A stretch of 64,000 nt of DNA from Propioniciclava soli (GTDB lineage Bacteria; Actinomycetota; Actinomycetes; Propionibacteriales; Propionibacteriaceae), in the NCBI RefSeq assembly GCF_014858005.1, contig NZ_JACYOT010000009.1:62001-126000 (forward strand), given 5' to 3'. How positions within the stretch are numbered: position 1 is the stretch's first letter; every line of letters begins with the position of its first letter. Under the pieces are notes generated by a model. It saw only the letters and a list, made by a program, of their open reading frames with translations. It was not told the origin of the DNA and made no database searches. Positions 18,020 through 26,161 of the stretch are shown in pieces. The position numbers and the translations under genes are program-made.

Positions 18020-18690
18020 ACGCGCTGCCCCCGGGGCTCGCGGCCCTGCGCGGCGTGCTGGCTGAGGCGGACGCCGGTGCCGGAGTGGTCGGCTCCCGGG
18101 CGACGGGCCGGGGCCGACGCGCCGCCGTCCTCATCCTGTTCTGGTGGGACGCCGACGTGCCGCCGGGGGGCGGCATCGACGGGCTGCGGCTCGCCCTCGT
18201 CGAGAAGTCACCGCGGCTGCGCTCGCACGCCGGCCAACTCGCCTTCCCCGGCGGCGGGGTCGACCCGGCGGACGCCGACGACGTGGCCGCTGCGCTGCGT
18301 GAGGCGGAGGAGGAGGTGGGCATCGCGCCGGCCGAGGTCGAGGTGCTGGGCGTGTTGCCGGCCGCGTCCGTCCGCGTCTCGGGCTACCGGGTGACGCCCG
18401 TGGTGGGCTGGTGGCGGACGCCGCGTCCGCTGCTGGTGGCCGACACCGACGAGATCGCGGCCGTCCACGCCGTGGCCGTGACCGAGCTGTTGGAGCCGGC
18501 GAACCGGGTCACCTGGGAGCACCCGCTGGGTTATGAGGGGCCGGCGTTCGTGGTGGACGACCTGTTCGTGTGGGGATTCACCGGTGACCTGCTGGCCGGT
18601 CTGGTGCGGGTGGCCGGGTGGGAGCGGTCCTGGGATCCGGCGATGCGCACCCCCGTTCCCCGCCGGTTCCTCCGCGACACCGGCCAGTAG
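18016..18690 (+). CDS. NUDIX hydrolase, CoA pyrophosphatase (NudL) type
   Basis: A 224-residue NUDIX enzyme starting at GTG 18016, inside the previous stop (GTGA). The NUDIX box runs from GGGVDPADAD to LREAEEEVGI (about 79-103). Just before it, LRSHAGQLAFPGG is the CoA-group motif that distinguishes enzymes cleaving coenzyme A or acyl-CoA into phosphopantetheine and 3',5'-ADP. It is the last gene of the overlapping run that begins with DUF4177. Confidence 0.88.
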   Translation: MNALPPGLAALRGVLAEADAGAGVVGSRATGRGRRAAVLILFWWDADVPPGGGIDGLRLALVEKSPRLRSHAGQLAFPGGGVDPADADDVAAALREAEEEVGIAPAEVEVLGVLPAASVRVSGYRVTPVVGWWRTPRPLLVADTDEIAAVHAVAVTELLEPANRVTWEHPLGYEGPAFVVDDLFVWGFTGDLLAGLVRVAGWERSWDPAMRTPVPRRFLRDTGQ

Positions 18691-18717
18691 CGCCGCCCGG
18701 CGTGGCAGGATCGACGC

Positions 18718-20418
18718 ATGGAGCAGCCCCTCAGCGACCCGTGGTGGTCCGACGCCGTCGTCTACCAGATCTACCCCCGCTCGTTCTGCGACAGCAACGG
18801 CGACGGCGTGGGCGACCTGCAGGGCATCATCAGCAAGCTCGACTACGTGGCCGATCTCGGCGTCGACGTGGTGTGGCTCTCCCCGATCTATGCCTCCCCG
18901 CAGGACGACAACGGGTACGACATCGCCGACTATGAGGAGATCGACCCGCTGTTCGGCACCATGGGCGACTTCGAGGAGCTCGTAGCGGGGCTGCACCGGC
19001 GCGGCCTCAAGCTGGTGATGGATCTGGTGGTCAACCACACCTCGGACGAGCACTCCTGGTTCCAGAGCTCGCGCGACCCACAGTCGCCGAAGCGCGAGTG
19101 GTACCACTGGCGTCCGGCGCGCGAAGGCTTCGAACCGGGCACGCCGGGTGCCGAGCCCACCAACTGGGGGTCGTTCTTCGGCGGGTCGGCATGGGCGTAT
19201 GACGAGGCGTCCGGTGAGTACTACCTCCACCTGTTCAGCCGCAAGCAGCCGGACCTCAACTGGGAGAACCCCGAGGTGCGCGAGGCCGTGTACGCGATGA
19301 TGAACCGCTGGGTCGAGCGGGGCGTCGACGGGTTCCGCATGGACGTCATCAACCTCATCAGCAAGACCATGCCGCTCGCGGACGGCCACCAGCGGCCCGG
19401 AGAGCCGTACAGCTTCGAGGTGGAGCGGGTGGCGAACGGCCCACGCATGGTGGAGTTTTTGGAGGAGATGAACGCCGCGGTCGGCATCGACGCCCGGCAG
19501 CTGTTCACCGTGGGGGAGATGGTCATGTGCACGGCCGAGCAGGCCCGGATCTACACCAGCCGGGCCCATCCGCGGTTGGGCATGGTGTTCACGTTCGAGC
19601 ACATGAGCCTCGACCAGGGGCCGGGCAGCAAGTTTGAACTGAAGCCGCTGCACCTGCCCGACCTCAAGACGAACCTCGCCCACTGGCAGGAGCAGCTCGG
19701 CGAGGAGGGGTGGAACTCGCTGTACTTCGAGAACCACGACCAGCCGCGCGTCGTGAGCCGGTTCGGTGACGACTCACCCGAGCACCGCGTGGCCGCCGCA
19801 AAGGCTTGGGCGACCGTGCTGCACCTGCACCGGGGGACGCCCTATGTCTACCAGGGCCAAGAGATCGGCATGACCAACGCCGGCTTCACGCGCATCAAGC
19901 AGTACCGCGACATCGAGTCGCTCAACTACTTCGCGGACGCCACCGCCGCCGGTGTGCCGGAGCAGACGGTGTTGGCGGGGCTGGCGTTGAAGAGCCGCGA
20001 CAATGCGCGGACGCCGATCCCGTGGGGCGCCGGCCCGCAGGGGGGCTTCACGCGCGGGACGCCGTGGCTGCCGCTCAACGCCAACGCCGACACCGTCAAC
20101 GTGCAGGCCGCGCTCGCCGCGTCCGACGGGGTGCGGGCCCACTACCAGCGGCTGATCGCGCTGCGGCACGAGCTCGAGGTGATCCAGAAGGGGCGCTTCG
20201 ACCTGCTGCTGCCCGAAGACCCGAAGTTGTGGGTCTTCACGCGGACGCTGACCAGCGAGCAGGTGCTGGTGGTCGCCAACATGAGCGCGCACCTGGCCAG
20301 CGTGCCGGTGCAGCAGCTGCCCGACCTGCGTGACGCGGAGCTGCTGCTCGGGGGCAGCGGTGCCGACATCCAGACGCTGGAGCCGTGGGAGGCGCGGGTC
20401 TACTTGGTGCGCGGCTGA
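18718..20418 (+). CDS. GH13 alpha-glucosidase (oligo-1,6-glucosidase/trehalose-6-phosphate hydrolase group)
   Basis: A 566-residue cytoplasmic alpha-amylase-family enzyme. The four conserved regions are visible: DLVVNHTS near 102, GFRMDVI with the nucleophile Asp209, GEMVM with the acid/base Glu267, and FENHDQPR with Asp341. Val directly after the nucleophile favours alpha-1,6 activity as in Bacillus oligo-1,6-glucosidase. The QPDLNWENPEVR segment is typical of this subfamily. No sugar transporter or regulator is adjacent. CAGGAT six bases before the ATG suggests its own leaderless promoter. Confidence 0.9.
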   Translation: MEQPLSDPWWSDAVVYQIYPRSFCDSNGDGVGDLQGIISKLDYVADLGVDVVWLSPIYASPQDDNGYDIADYEEIDPLFGTMGDFEELVAGLHRRGLKLVMDLVVNHTSDEHSWFQSSRDPQSPKREWYHWRPAREGFEPGTPGAEPTNWGSFFGGSAWAYDEASGEYYLHLFSRKQPDLNWENPEVREAVYAMMNRWVERGVDGFRMDVINLISKTMPLADGHQRPGEPYSFEVERVANGPRMVEFLEEMNAAVGIDARQLFTVGEMVMCTAEQARIYTSRAHPRLGMVFTFEHMSLDQGPGSKFELKPLHLPDLKTNLAHWQEQLGEEGWNSLYFENHDQPRVVSRFGDDSPEHRVAAAKAWATVLHLHRGTPYVYQGQEIGMTNAGFTRIKQYRDIESLNYFADATAAGVPEQTVLAGLALKSRDNARTPIPWGAGPQGGFTRGTPWLPLNANADTVNVQAALAASDGVRAHYQRLIALRHELEVIQKGRFDLLLPEDPKLWVFTRTLTSEQVLVVANMSAHLASVPVQQLPDLRDAELLLGGSGADIQTLEPWEARVYLVRG

Positions 20419-20963
20419 GCGGGGCCCTCGCCCGGGGTGTACACCGAGGCGGCGGTGGCACCGCTGCCGGAGCCATCGACGACGGTGGCTCCCGCGCCGG
20501 TGGTGCGGTTCGCGGCGCGCAACGGGTCGTGACCGGCGACGATGGCGCGGACGTTGGCCTGGCCACGGTTGATCGCGGTGGTGACGGCGTCCACGGACTT
20601 CTCGGCCTCGGCGACCGTCTTCTCCGCCCCCTCGAACTTGATCTTGGATTTGCCGATCAGGGCCAGGATGCCGGCGATGACCAGCAGAATCACCGCCATC
20701 GTGAGGAAGCCGAGGGTGAACGCCCACACGATGCTGACGAGGCCGGTGTACAGGGCCGTGAAAGCCAGGCCGCCGCAGATGAACAACAGGGTGACCGCCT
20801 GGAGGGCGAAGTAACCCGCGGCACCGAACAGGCCGGCCCCGATGCCGAGGCTCTTGGCCTGCGGGATCAACTCGGCCTTGGCGAGCTCGATCTCTCCCTT
20901 GACGATGGTCTGGACGTCCGACGTGATGTCGGCGATGACGTCACCGATCTCGGGCTCGGCCAT
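20400..20963 (-). CDS. Phage-holin-like (DUF1469) membrane protein
   Basis: A 187-residue protein starting MAEPEIGDVIADITSDVQTI. It has an amphipathic helix (VKGEIELAKAEL), two adjacent membrane helices (about 50-75 and 80-105), an Ala/Glu-rich helix and a disordered Gly/Thr tail. This matches the actinobacterial holin-superfamily proteins encoded near the whiB4/nth region; despite the name they are not phage genes. The start has AGGAGG seven bases upstream. The 3' end overlaps the convergent GH13 gene by 19 bp. Confidence 0.85.
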   Translation of the reverse strand: MAEPEIGDVIADITSDVQTIVKGEIELAKAELIPQAKSLGIGAGLFGAAGYFALQAVTLLFICGGLAFTALYTGLVSIVWAFTLGFLTMAVILLVIAGILALIGKSKIKFEGAEKTVAEAEKSVDAVTTAINRGQANVRAIVAGHDPLRAANRTTGAGATVVDGSGSGATAASVYTPGEGPAQPRTK

Positions 20964-21043
20964 GGCGGTCTCCTCCTGGTGTGGAACGCTGGTGGGCGGC
21001 GCAGCGCCCGACGCCATGCTAGCCCGCTCGCGTCCGGCGCGCT

Positions 21044-21805
21044 CTACAGGCGGATCGCGAGCCCGTCGTCGGGCGGGGTGATCGAGTCGTTCGGCAGGGC
21101 GGAGTGGTTGACCTCCGCGCGCCAGCACGCCACCTGGTAGGGCAGCAGCAGCGGCTCGGGGGGGCGGGCGGACGACTCGTACAGCTCCCCGACCTCGCGC
21201 ATGAGCTGCGCCAGCCGGTCGGCGGGCAGGTCGGGGAACCGGTGGGCGACCATCTGCATGAGGTCGACCCGCGCAATGGGCACCCAGAGCCGGTGGTTGC
21301 GCCGCTCGACGGTGGGGAACCACGGCACGTCGGCCAGGGCGGCGACACTGTCGGTGCCGTAGTTGCCGGTCATGGCCTCCGGATCGACGTCCTGGAGCAG
21401 CGCGGCCAGCCGGCGGACCCACGGCACCGAGTCGTCACGGATCATCCACGACAGGGCCAACCGGCCCCCCGGGGTCAGCACGCGTGCGAGCTCGGGGAGG
21501 ACGGCGTCGGCCTGGAGGTGCTGCAGCGACTGGTGGACGAACACGGCGTCGAAGGCGTGCGCGGCGAACGGCAGGCGTTCGGGGCGCGCGACGGTGGGCA
21601 GGGCCCCGGGTGCCCGGTGCACCAGGGCCCGCAGGCCGCCGCGGCTGGCGTCGCAGGCGACCAGGGCCGCACCGCTCCCGGCCAGCTGCTCGATCACGGG
21701 AGCTCCCGATCGGCCCAGCACGAGCGCCCGCGCCTGCCCGAGGGGACGCGGGACGAGCCACGTGAGGGCGGCGTCCGGGAACGCCGGGAGTCCGGGGCTG
21801 GTCAT
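21044..21805 (-). CDS. Class I SAM-dependent methyltransferase (UbiE/Methyltransf_11-like)
   Basis: A 253-residue protein. The SAM-binding motif is weak (ALVLGRSGAPVIEQL), but VACDAS, then FDAVFVHQSLQHLQ and LPELARVLTPGGRLALSWMI give the motif I-IV pattern of small-molecule or quinone methyltransferases. The substrate is unknown. A TACCAT hexamer seven bases before the ATG suggests leaderless transcription. It diverges from the tad locus, whose first gene begins about 110 bp away. Confidence 0.85.
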   Translation of the reverse strand: MTSPGLPAFPDAALTWLVPRPLGQARALVLGRSGAPVIEQLAGSGAALVACDASRGGLRALVHRAPGALPTVARPERLPFAAHAFDAVFVHQSLQHLQADAVLPELARVLTPGGRLALSWMIRDDSVPWVRRLAALLQDVDPEAMTGNYGTDSVAALADVPWFPTVERRNHRLWVPIARVDLMQMVAHRFPDLPADRLAQLMREVGELYESSARPPEPLLLPYQVACWRAEVNHSALPNDSITPPDDGLAIRL

Positions 21806-21878
21806 GGGCTCGATGGTAGCGAGCCGCCCGGCCGGGGCCTGTGCATGACCACGCACGGCTGTCCACAGGGCCCGGGCC

Positions 21879-21912
21879 GGTGACCGGATCGGCCGGTGGC
21901 GGCCGAATGTGG
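21879..21912 (+). promoter_or_regulatory. Shared tad motif, copy 1 (upstream of ssd-tadABC)
   Basis: GGTGAC (21879-21884) and GGCGGCCGAATGTGG (21898-21912) stand 13 bases apart just before ssd. The same two blocks with exactly the same 13-base spacing occur before the pilin gene at 25679-25712. Each is also preceded by GTCCACAG (21861 here). The copies share no coding function, so a common promoter or operator is the simplest reading. Confidence 0.6.
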
Positions 21913-21916
21913 GGGT

Positions 21917-22966
21917 GTGGGAACTTCGAGCGCGCCCGTGGTGCTGGCGACGGCTGAGGCGGCGGTGGTCGACGCGGTCGAGTCGGTGGCGGCGGCGCTC
22001 CGGGTGGGTGTCACCGTCGTCACGACGCCGGACGCGGCCCTGGCGGCCTGGGCGGGGGCGCGGGTGGTGTTGGTGGGGCCCGACATCGCCCCGGCGCTGG
22101 CGTCGGAAGGGGTGAGACGCCGGCCGCGGGCCTACCTGCTGGGGTTCGATCCGTGGGGCGTCGCGCCGTGGTCGGTGGCGTTGGGGGCAGAGGTCATCGT
22201 GCTGCCGCAGGCCGTGGCGTGGCTCACCGACATCCTCGGCGCCGACGACGCCGACGCGTGCCCCGTGGTGGCGGTGGTGGGGGGCAGCGGCGGGGCGGGG
22301 GCGTCCACGCTGGCGGCCGGCCTGGCGCTGGCCGCGGCGGAGCGGGGCGTCGCGTCCGCCCTGGTGGACGCCGACCCGGTGGGCGGTGGCCTCGACCTGC
22401 TGCTCGGGGCGGAGCGGCTGCCCGGCCACCGGTGGGGCCGCATGGCGGGCGCGCAGGGCGAGGTGGGCGACGTGCGCGGGCTGCTGCCGCGCGTCGAGGG
22501 GGTGACGCTGCTCTCGATGGCGCGCGACGCCGGTGAGCTGCCGGGCGCCGGTGCCGTGGCGGCGGTGACGCGCTCGCTCGCGCGGCACCACGGCCTGGTG
22601 GTGCTCGACGCGGGCCGGACGCCGTGGCCCGCCGCCCGTGCGCTGGTGCGCAGCGCCTGGCCGACGATGCTCGTGGCCAGCGCCGGCGTCCGGGCCGTCG
22701 CGTCGGCACGGGCCGTGGTCACCGCGCTGGAGCTGGACGGGGCCGGAGTCGTGGTGCGCGCCGTGCCCGGGGTGCGGGTGCCGCCCGAGCTGGTCGCCGA
22801 GGCCCTCGGCCTGGAGCTGTGGGGTCAGGTGCCCTTCGACCGGGGCGTGGTCGCCGCCGCGGAGGCGGGGGAGCCCCCGTGGCTCGGCCGCTCGCGGTGG
22901 GGCCGCGCCGTGGCTGGGCTGCTGGAGACGGTCTTGGCGAGGGCCGGCGATGACGATCGATCTTGA
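21917..22966 (+). CDS. ssd: Ssd/CpaE-like MinD-family protein of the tad locus
   Basis: A 349-residue protein: an N-terminal receiver-like domain (VVLATAEAAVVDAVESVAAA to about residue 110) followed by a MinD-like ATPase fold. The P-loop reads GGSGGAGASTLAAGL, so the invariant Walker A lysine is alanine, as I recall for this family; ATP hydrolysis may be lost. VDADPVGGGLDLLLG is the Walker A' aspartate region. These proteins place the Tad secretion ATPase or affect septation. GTG 21917 is preferred because an upstream GTG (21896) lies inside the shared regulatory motif. It overlaps tadA by 17 bp. Confidence 0.85.
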   Translation: MGTSSAPVVLATAEAAVVDAVESVAAALRVGVTVVTTPDAALAAWAGARVVLVGPDIAPALASEGVRRRPRAYLLGFDPWGVAPWSVALGAEVIVLPQAVAWLTDILGADDADACPVVAVVGGSGGAGASTLAAGLALAAAERGVASALVDADPVGGGLDLLLGAERLPGHRWGRMAGAQGEVGDVRGLLPRVEGVTLLSMARDAGELPGAGAVAAVTRSLARHHGLVVLDAGRTPWPAARALVRSAWPTMLVASAGVRAVASARAVVTALELDGAGVVVRAVPGVRVPPELVAEALGLELWGQVPFDRGVVAAAEAGEPPWLGRSRWGRAVAGLLETVLARAGDDDRS

Positions 22967-24089
22967 CGCCGTCCGGGCCCGGCTCAGCGCCGCGGGGTTG
23001 GGGGCCCGACCCGCCGAGGTGGCCGGTGTGCTGGCGGACCTCGGGCACGTGGTCAGTGATGGGGCCTTGCTCGCCACCGTGGACGCGTTGCGCCGCGAGA
23101 GCACCGGAGCCGGTCCGCTGGACGAGCTGCTCCGGCTGCCCGGCATCACCGACGTGCTGGTCAACGGCCCGCACGAGGTGTGGATCGACCGGGGCCGCGG
23201 CCTCGAGCGCAGCGCCGCCGCGTTCACCGACGACGCCTCCGTGCGGCGGCTCGCGGTGCGGCTGGCGGCGCTCGTTGGGCGCCGGCTCGACGACTCCTCG
23301 CCGTTCGTGGACGCCCGCCTGCCCGATGGCACGCGGGTGCACGCGGTGCTCGCCTGCGTCGCGGGGCAGACCTGCCTGTCGCTGCGGGTGCCGGCCCGTA
23401 CCGCACTGACCTTGGCGGACTGGGAGGCCGGCGGCGGCCTGACGGCACAGGGGCGTGCGGTGCTGACCGGGCTGGTGCGGCAGCGCCGCGCTGTGCTGGT
23501 GACCGGTGGTACCGGTTCGGGGAAGACGACGTTGCTCGCCTCCCTGCTCGGGGTGGTGGACGCCGGTGAGCGCCTGGTCATCGTCGAGGACTCCCGCGAG
23601 TTGTGCCCCGACCACCCCCACGCCGTGCGGCTGGAGGCCCGCTCGGCCAACGCCGAGGGCGCCGGACGGGTGGGGCTCACCGACCTGGTGCGCAACGCCC
23701 TGCGGATGCGTCCCGATCGGATCGTGGTGGGCGAGGTGCGCGGCGCCGAACTCGCGGATCTGCTGGCGGCCCTCAACACCGGCCACGAGGGCGGGCTCGG
23801 CACGGTGCACGCCAATGCACCCGCCTCGGTGCCCGCCCGGTTGGAGGCGCTCGGCGCGCTGGGTGGGCTGGGCCGGCATGCACTGCACGCCCAGGTCGCC
23901 GCCGCCCTGGACGCCGTCGTGCACGTCCGACGCGCCGGGGACGGTCGCCGCTTCGTCAGCACGATCGGTGTCGTTCGGGCCGGGTCGGACGGCCTCGTGC
24001 GGGTCGAGTCGGCCCTGACCTGGGACGACGCCGGCGTGGCCCGGGCGGGGCCCGCGGCGGCCGACCTGACCGTGCTGGCGGGGGCGTAG
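22950..24089 (+). CDS. tadA: TadA-family type II/IV secretion ATPase
   Basis: A 379-residue secretion ATPase powering assembly of Flp pili. The N-terminal domain carries LLRLPGITDVLVNGPHEVWI; Walker A is TGGTGSGKTTL, the Asp box is IVEDSREL, Walker B is RPDRIVVGEVRG, and the His box is NTGHEGGLGTVHAN. The start ATG is inside the end of ssd. The downstream genes tadB and tadC follow within five bases. It should act as a cytoplasmic hexamer under the TadB/TadC platform. Confidence 0.93.
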   Translation: MTIDLDAVRARLSAAGLGARPAEVAGVLADLGHVVSDGALLATVDALRRESTGAGPLDELLRLPGITDVLVNGPHEVWIDRGRGLERSAAAFTDDASVRRLAVRLAALVGRRLDDSSPFVDARLPDGTRVHAVLACVAGQTCLSLRVPARTALTLADWEAGGGLTAQGRAVLTGLVRQRRAVLVTGGTGSGKTTLLASLLGVVDAGERLVIVEDSRELCPDHPHAVRLEARSANAEGAGRVGLTDLVRNALRMRPDRIVVGEVRGAELADLLAALNTGHEGGLGTVHANAPASVPARLEALGALGGLGRHALHAQVAAALDAVVHVRRAGDGRRFVSTIGVVRAGSDGLVRVESALTWDDAGVARAGPAAADLTVLAGA

Positions 24090-24093
24090 CGCC

Positions 24094-24939
24094 GTGGGCC
24101 TGGTGGTGGTGGCCGCGGGCGCCGCGGCGCTGGCCGCGTGGTGGTGGACACCCAACGGACGGGCACTGCGGGCCGGCGCCACCGTCCCCGGGGTGCGCGG
24201 TGGACGCGGCCGCACGCAGGTCGGACGCGGCGGCCGGCGGGCGCGGAGGCTGTTCGTCGGTGCCGTGGCGGTGGTGGGACTGGTGCTGGGCGTGGGTCTG
24301 GGGGTGGGGTGGGCTGGCGGGGGAGCCCTTGTCACCGTGGCGCTGGTGGGTGCCCTCCTGACCGGCACCGGGGCGCGGCTGACCAACCGACGCCGCGAGC
24401 GCCTGCGCCGAGTCGCTGCGCGGCGCGGTGTGGCCGCCGCGGCCGAGAGCGTCGCCGCGCTGATGCGCGCCGGCCGGATGCCGACGCAGGCGCTGACGCA
24501 GGCGGCGTCCGACTGCCCGGTGCTGCGAGAAGCAGCTGCCGAGCTGGCATCCGGCGGGGAGGTGGCCGACGCCCTACGACGCTCGGCGCTGGCGCCCGGG
24601 CAGGAGGGACTGCGCCAGCTCGCCGACGCCTGGCAGGTCGCGGTGCGCACGGGAGCGGGGTTGACCGAGGCGTGGCAGGCGGTGGCGGAGAACCTGGAGG
24701 CCGAGGAGGAGGTGGCGCGGTCGGTGCTGACCGAGATGGCCGCCGCCCGCGCCGCGGGCCGCGTGATGGGGGTGTTGCCCGTGGCCGGCGTCGGGTTGGC
24801 GTACCTGTGGGGTGGGGACCCGGCCGCCTTCTGGCTGGGCAGTGTGGGAGGTGCCGCCACCGCCGTGACCGGCGTGGCCCTCGGCTGCCTCGGGGTGGTG
24901 TGGACCGACGTGGTGGTCGAACGGGCGGGGGGACGATGA
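24094..24939 (+). CDS. tadB: TadB-like type II secretion F-domain membrane protein
   Basis: A 281-residue platform protein. Two N-terminal membrane segments (at the start and about 55-90) and two C-terminal ones flank a cytoplasmic helical GspF domain with AAESVAALMRAGRMPTQALT and VRTGAGLTEAWQAVAENLEA, the usual repeat pattern of GspF/TadB. The start is GTG 24094, four bases after tadA, and the end overlaps tadC by four bases. It pairs with TadC to form the inner-membrane base of the pilus. Confidence 0.86.
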   Translation: MGLVVVAAGAAALAAWWWTPNGRALRAGATVPGVRGGRGRTQVGRGGRRARRLFVGAVAVVGLVLGVGLGVGWAGGGALVTVALVGALLTGTGARLTNRRRERLRRVAARRGVAAAAESVAALMRAGRMPTQALTQAASDCPVLREAAAELASGGEVADALRRSALAPGQEGLRQLADAWQVAVRTGAGLTEAWQAVAENLEAEEEVARSVLTEMAAARAAGRVMGVLPVAGVGLAYLWGGDPAAFWLGSVGGAATAVTGVALGCLGVVWTDVVVERAGGR

Positions 24940-25565
24940 CGGTGCTGGTGGGTGTCGCGACGCTGGCGTGGGGGCTGGCCGTGTGGCTGCTGATCCCACC
25001 GGCCGGGGCAGCACGGCTCCGCGCGGCGCCGCGGGCACCGGACGCCGGGCGCTCCCGGTGGGATGTGTGGGCGGCCGAGGTGCGCGCCCGCCTGCCCGAG
25101 AGCAGGGCGGAGCGACGCCGCCGCGAGGCGCTGATGGCCTCGGTGCCAGTGGTGTGCGGCCTCCTGGCCGTGTGTGTGGAGGCGGGGGCGCCGGCCCGCT
25201 CGGCCGTGGCGGTGGTGGCCGCAACCGTCGCGGAGCCGGTCGCCACCGAGTTGCACGGGGTGGGCCAGCGCATCGCGCTCGGCATCGATGAGCCGGCCGC
25301 CTGGGCGGCGCTGGCTGCTGTGCCCGGCTACCGCGCCGTGGCCCGGGACCTGGCCCAGGCCGTCGCGCGCGGCACGGGCGTGGCCGAGCTCTTGCGCCGC
25401 CACGCGCGAGAGGCGCGGCGTGACGCGGTGGGGGCCGCCCAGGCCCGGGCGCGGACGGCCGGGGTGTACAGCGTGATTCCGTTGATGCTCTGCTTCCTGC
25501 CCGCCTTCCTGTTGCTCGGGGTGGTTCCCGTGCTGGCGGCGATCCTCGGCTCGGCGCTCGGGTGA
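24936..25565 (+). CDS. tadC: TadC-like type II secretion F-domain membrane protein
   Basis: A 209-residue partner of TadB. It has an N-terminal membrane helix (LVGVATLAWGLAVWLLIPPA), a GspF-type helical domain and a C-terminal double hydrophobic segment (YSVIPLMLCFLPAFLLLGVV). The ATG overlaps the tadB stop in ATGA. It ends the first tad unit; the pilin gene follows after about 190 bp with its own upstream motif. Confidence 0.84.
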   Translation: MTVLVGVATLAWGLAVWLLIPPAGAARLRAAPRAPDAGRSRWDVWAAEVRARLPESRAERRRREALMASVPVVCGLLAVCVEAGAPARSAVAVVAATVAEPVATELHGVGQRIALGIDEPAAWAALAAVPGYRAVARDLAQAVARGTGVAELLRRHAREARRDAVGAAQARARTAGVYSVIPLMLCFLPAFLLLGVVPVLAAILGSALG

Positions 25566-25678
25566 GGCCGATCCGCCCGGGTGGTCCGGGGTGCGGCTGG
25601 CCGCCATTGGATCCGCAGGCGTCGGTTCATCCACAGGCGTCGACCATCCCGCAGCGCCGTCCACAGGCGGATGAGGGC

Positions 25679-25712
25679 GGTGACGGTTTGGGGCGGCGGC
25701 GGCCGAATGTGG
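25679..25712 (+). promoter_or_regulatory. Shared tad motif, copy 2 (upstream of the Flp pilin)
   Basis: GGTGAC (25679-25684), 13 bases, then GGCGGCCGAATGTGG (25698-25712) repeat the arrangement found before ssd. GTCCACAG precedes it at 25659. It lies 45 bases before the pilin ATG. The final block contains GCCGAATG, loosely like a WhiG/FliA -10 (GCCGATAA), but the upstream block does not fit that consensus. Confidence 0.6.
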
Positions 25713-25757
25713 AGGGTGTGCCGCGCGGGGCGGTGCGAGGAGAAGGAGGAAACAACC

Positions 25758-26096
25758 ATGGACGACCACAACAACTCCGGCGTCAGCACGCTCGCCGGCG
25801 GCACGGTGCTGGCTGACACGGTGCTGGCTGACGCGGTGGTGCACGAGACGGTGCTGCCCGAGACGGTGCTGCACGAGATGGTCTTGGCCGACGCGGGCGT
25901 CGTCAGTCAGGGCACGGACGGCTGCGCCCGCGACGAGCGGGGGCTCACCACGGTGGAGTACGCCGTCGGGCTGGTCCTGGTCATCACGATCGTCGGGCTG
26001 CTCATCACCGCCGCGAACCAGGGCTGGTTCATGGATCTGGTGAAGGTGCTCGTGCGTGCGATCTTCGCCGCGGTGACCGGTGTCGTGACGGGGTGA
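25758..26096 (+). CDS. Flp-type pilin (DUF4244-like) with repeat-bearing leader
   Basis: A 112-residue prepilin. The C-terminal half is DERGLTTVEYAVGLVLVITI: processing after Gly would leave Glu at +5 and Tyr at +6, the Flp/TadE signature. A hydrophobic helix and a short amphipathic tail follow. The leader is unusual. Residues about 16-45 are six pentapeptides of the form TVLAD, TVLAD, AVVHE, TVLPE, TVLHE, MVLAD, encoded by a 15-bp tandem repeat, so the leader is about 60 residues instead of the more usual 20-30. AAGGAGGA stands seven bases before the ATG. No prepilin peptidase gene is present in the window. Confidence 0.85.
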   Translation: MDDHNNSGVSTLAGGTVLADTVLADAVVHETVLPETVLHEMVLADAGVVSQGTDGCARDERGLTTVEYAVGLVLVITIVGLLITAANQGWFMDLVKVLVRAIFAAVTGVVTG

Positions 26097-26103
26097 GGCC
26101 GGC

Positions 26104-26130
26104 GCGGGGCCGGCGTGGCGCCGGCCCCGC
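26104..26130 (+). terminator. Strong GC hairpin between pilin and tadE
   Basis: A perfect 12-bp stem (GCGGGGCCGGCG and its complement) with a three-base loop begins eight bases after the pilin stop. There is no T-run. It probably ends most pilin transcripts or protects their 3' end, with partial read-through to the minor pseudopilin genes. Confidence 0.7.
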
Positions 26131-26161
26131 ACTCGCCGCTTGACGCAACAAAGGAGGAGAC

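Noticed and set aside
20400-20963. Prophage remnant suggested by the holin-like protein
   Set aside because: No lysin, integrase or structural phage gene is near, and this family is a normal chromosomal neighbour in actinobacteria.
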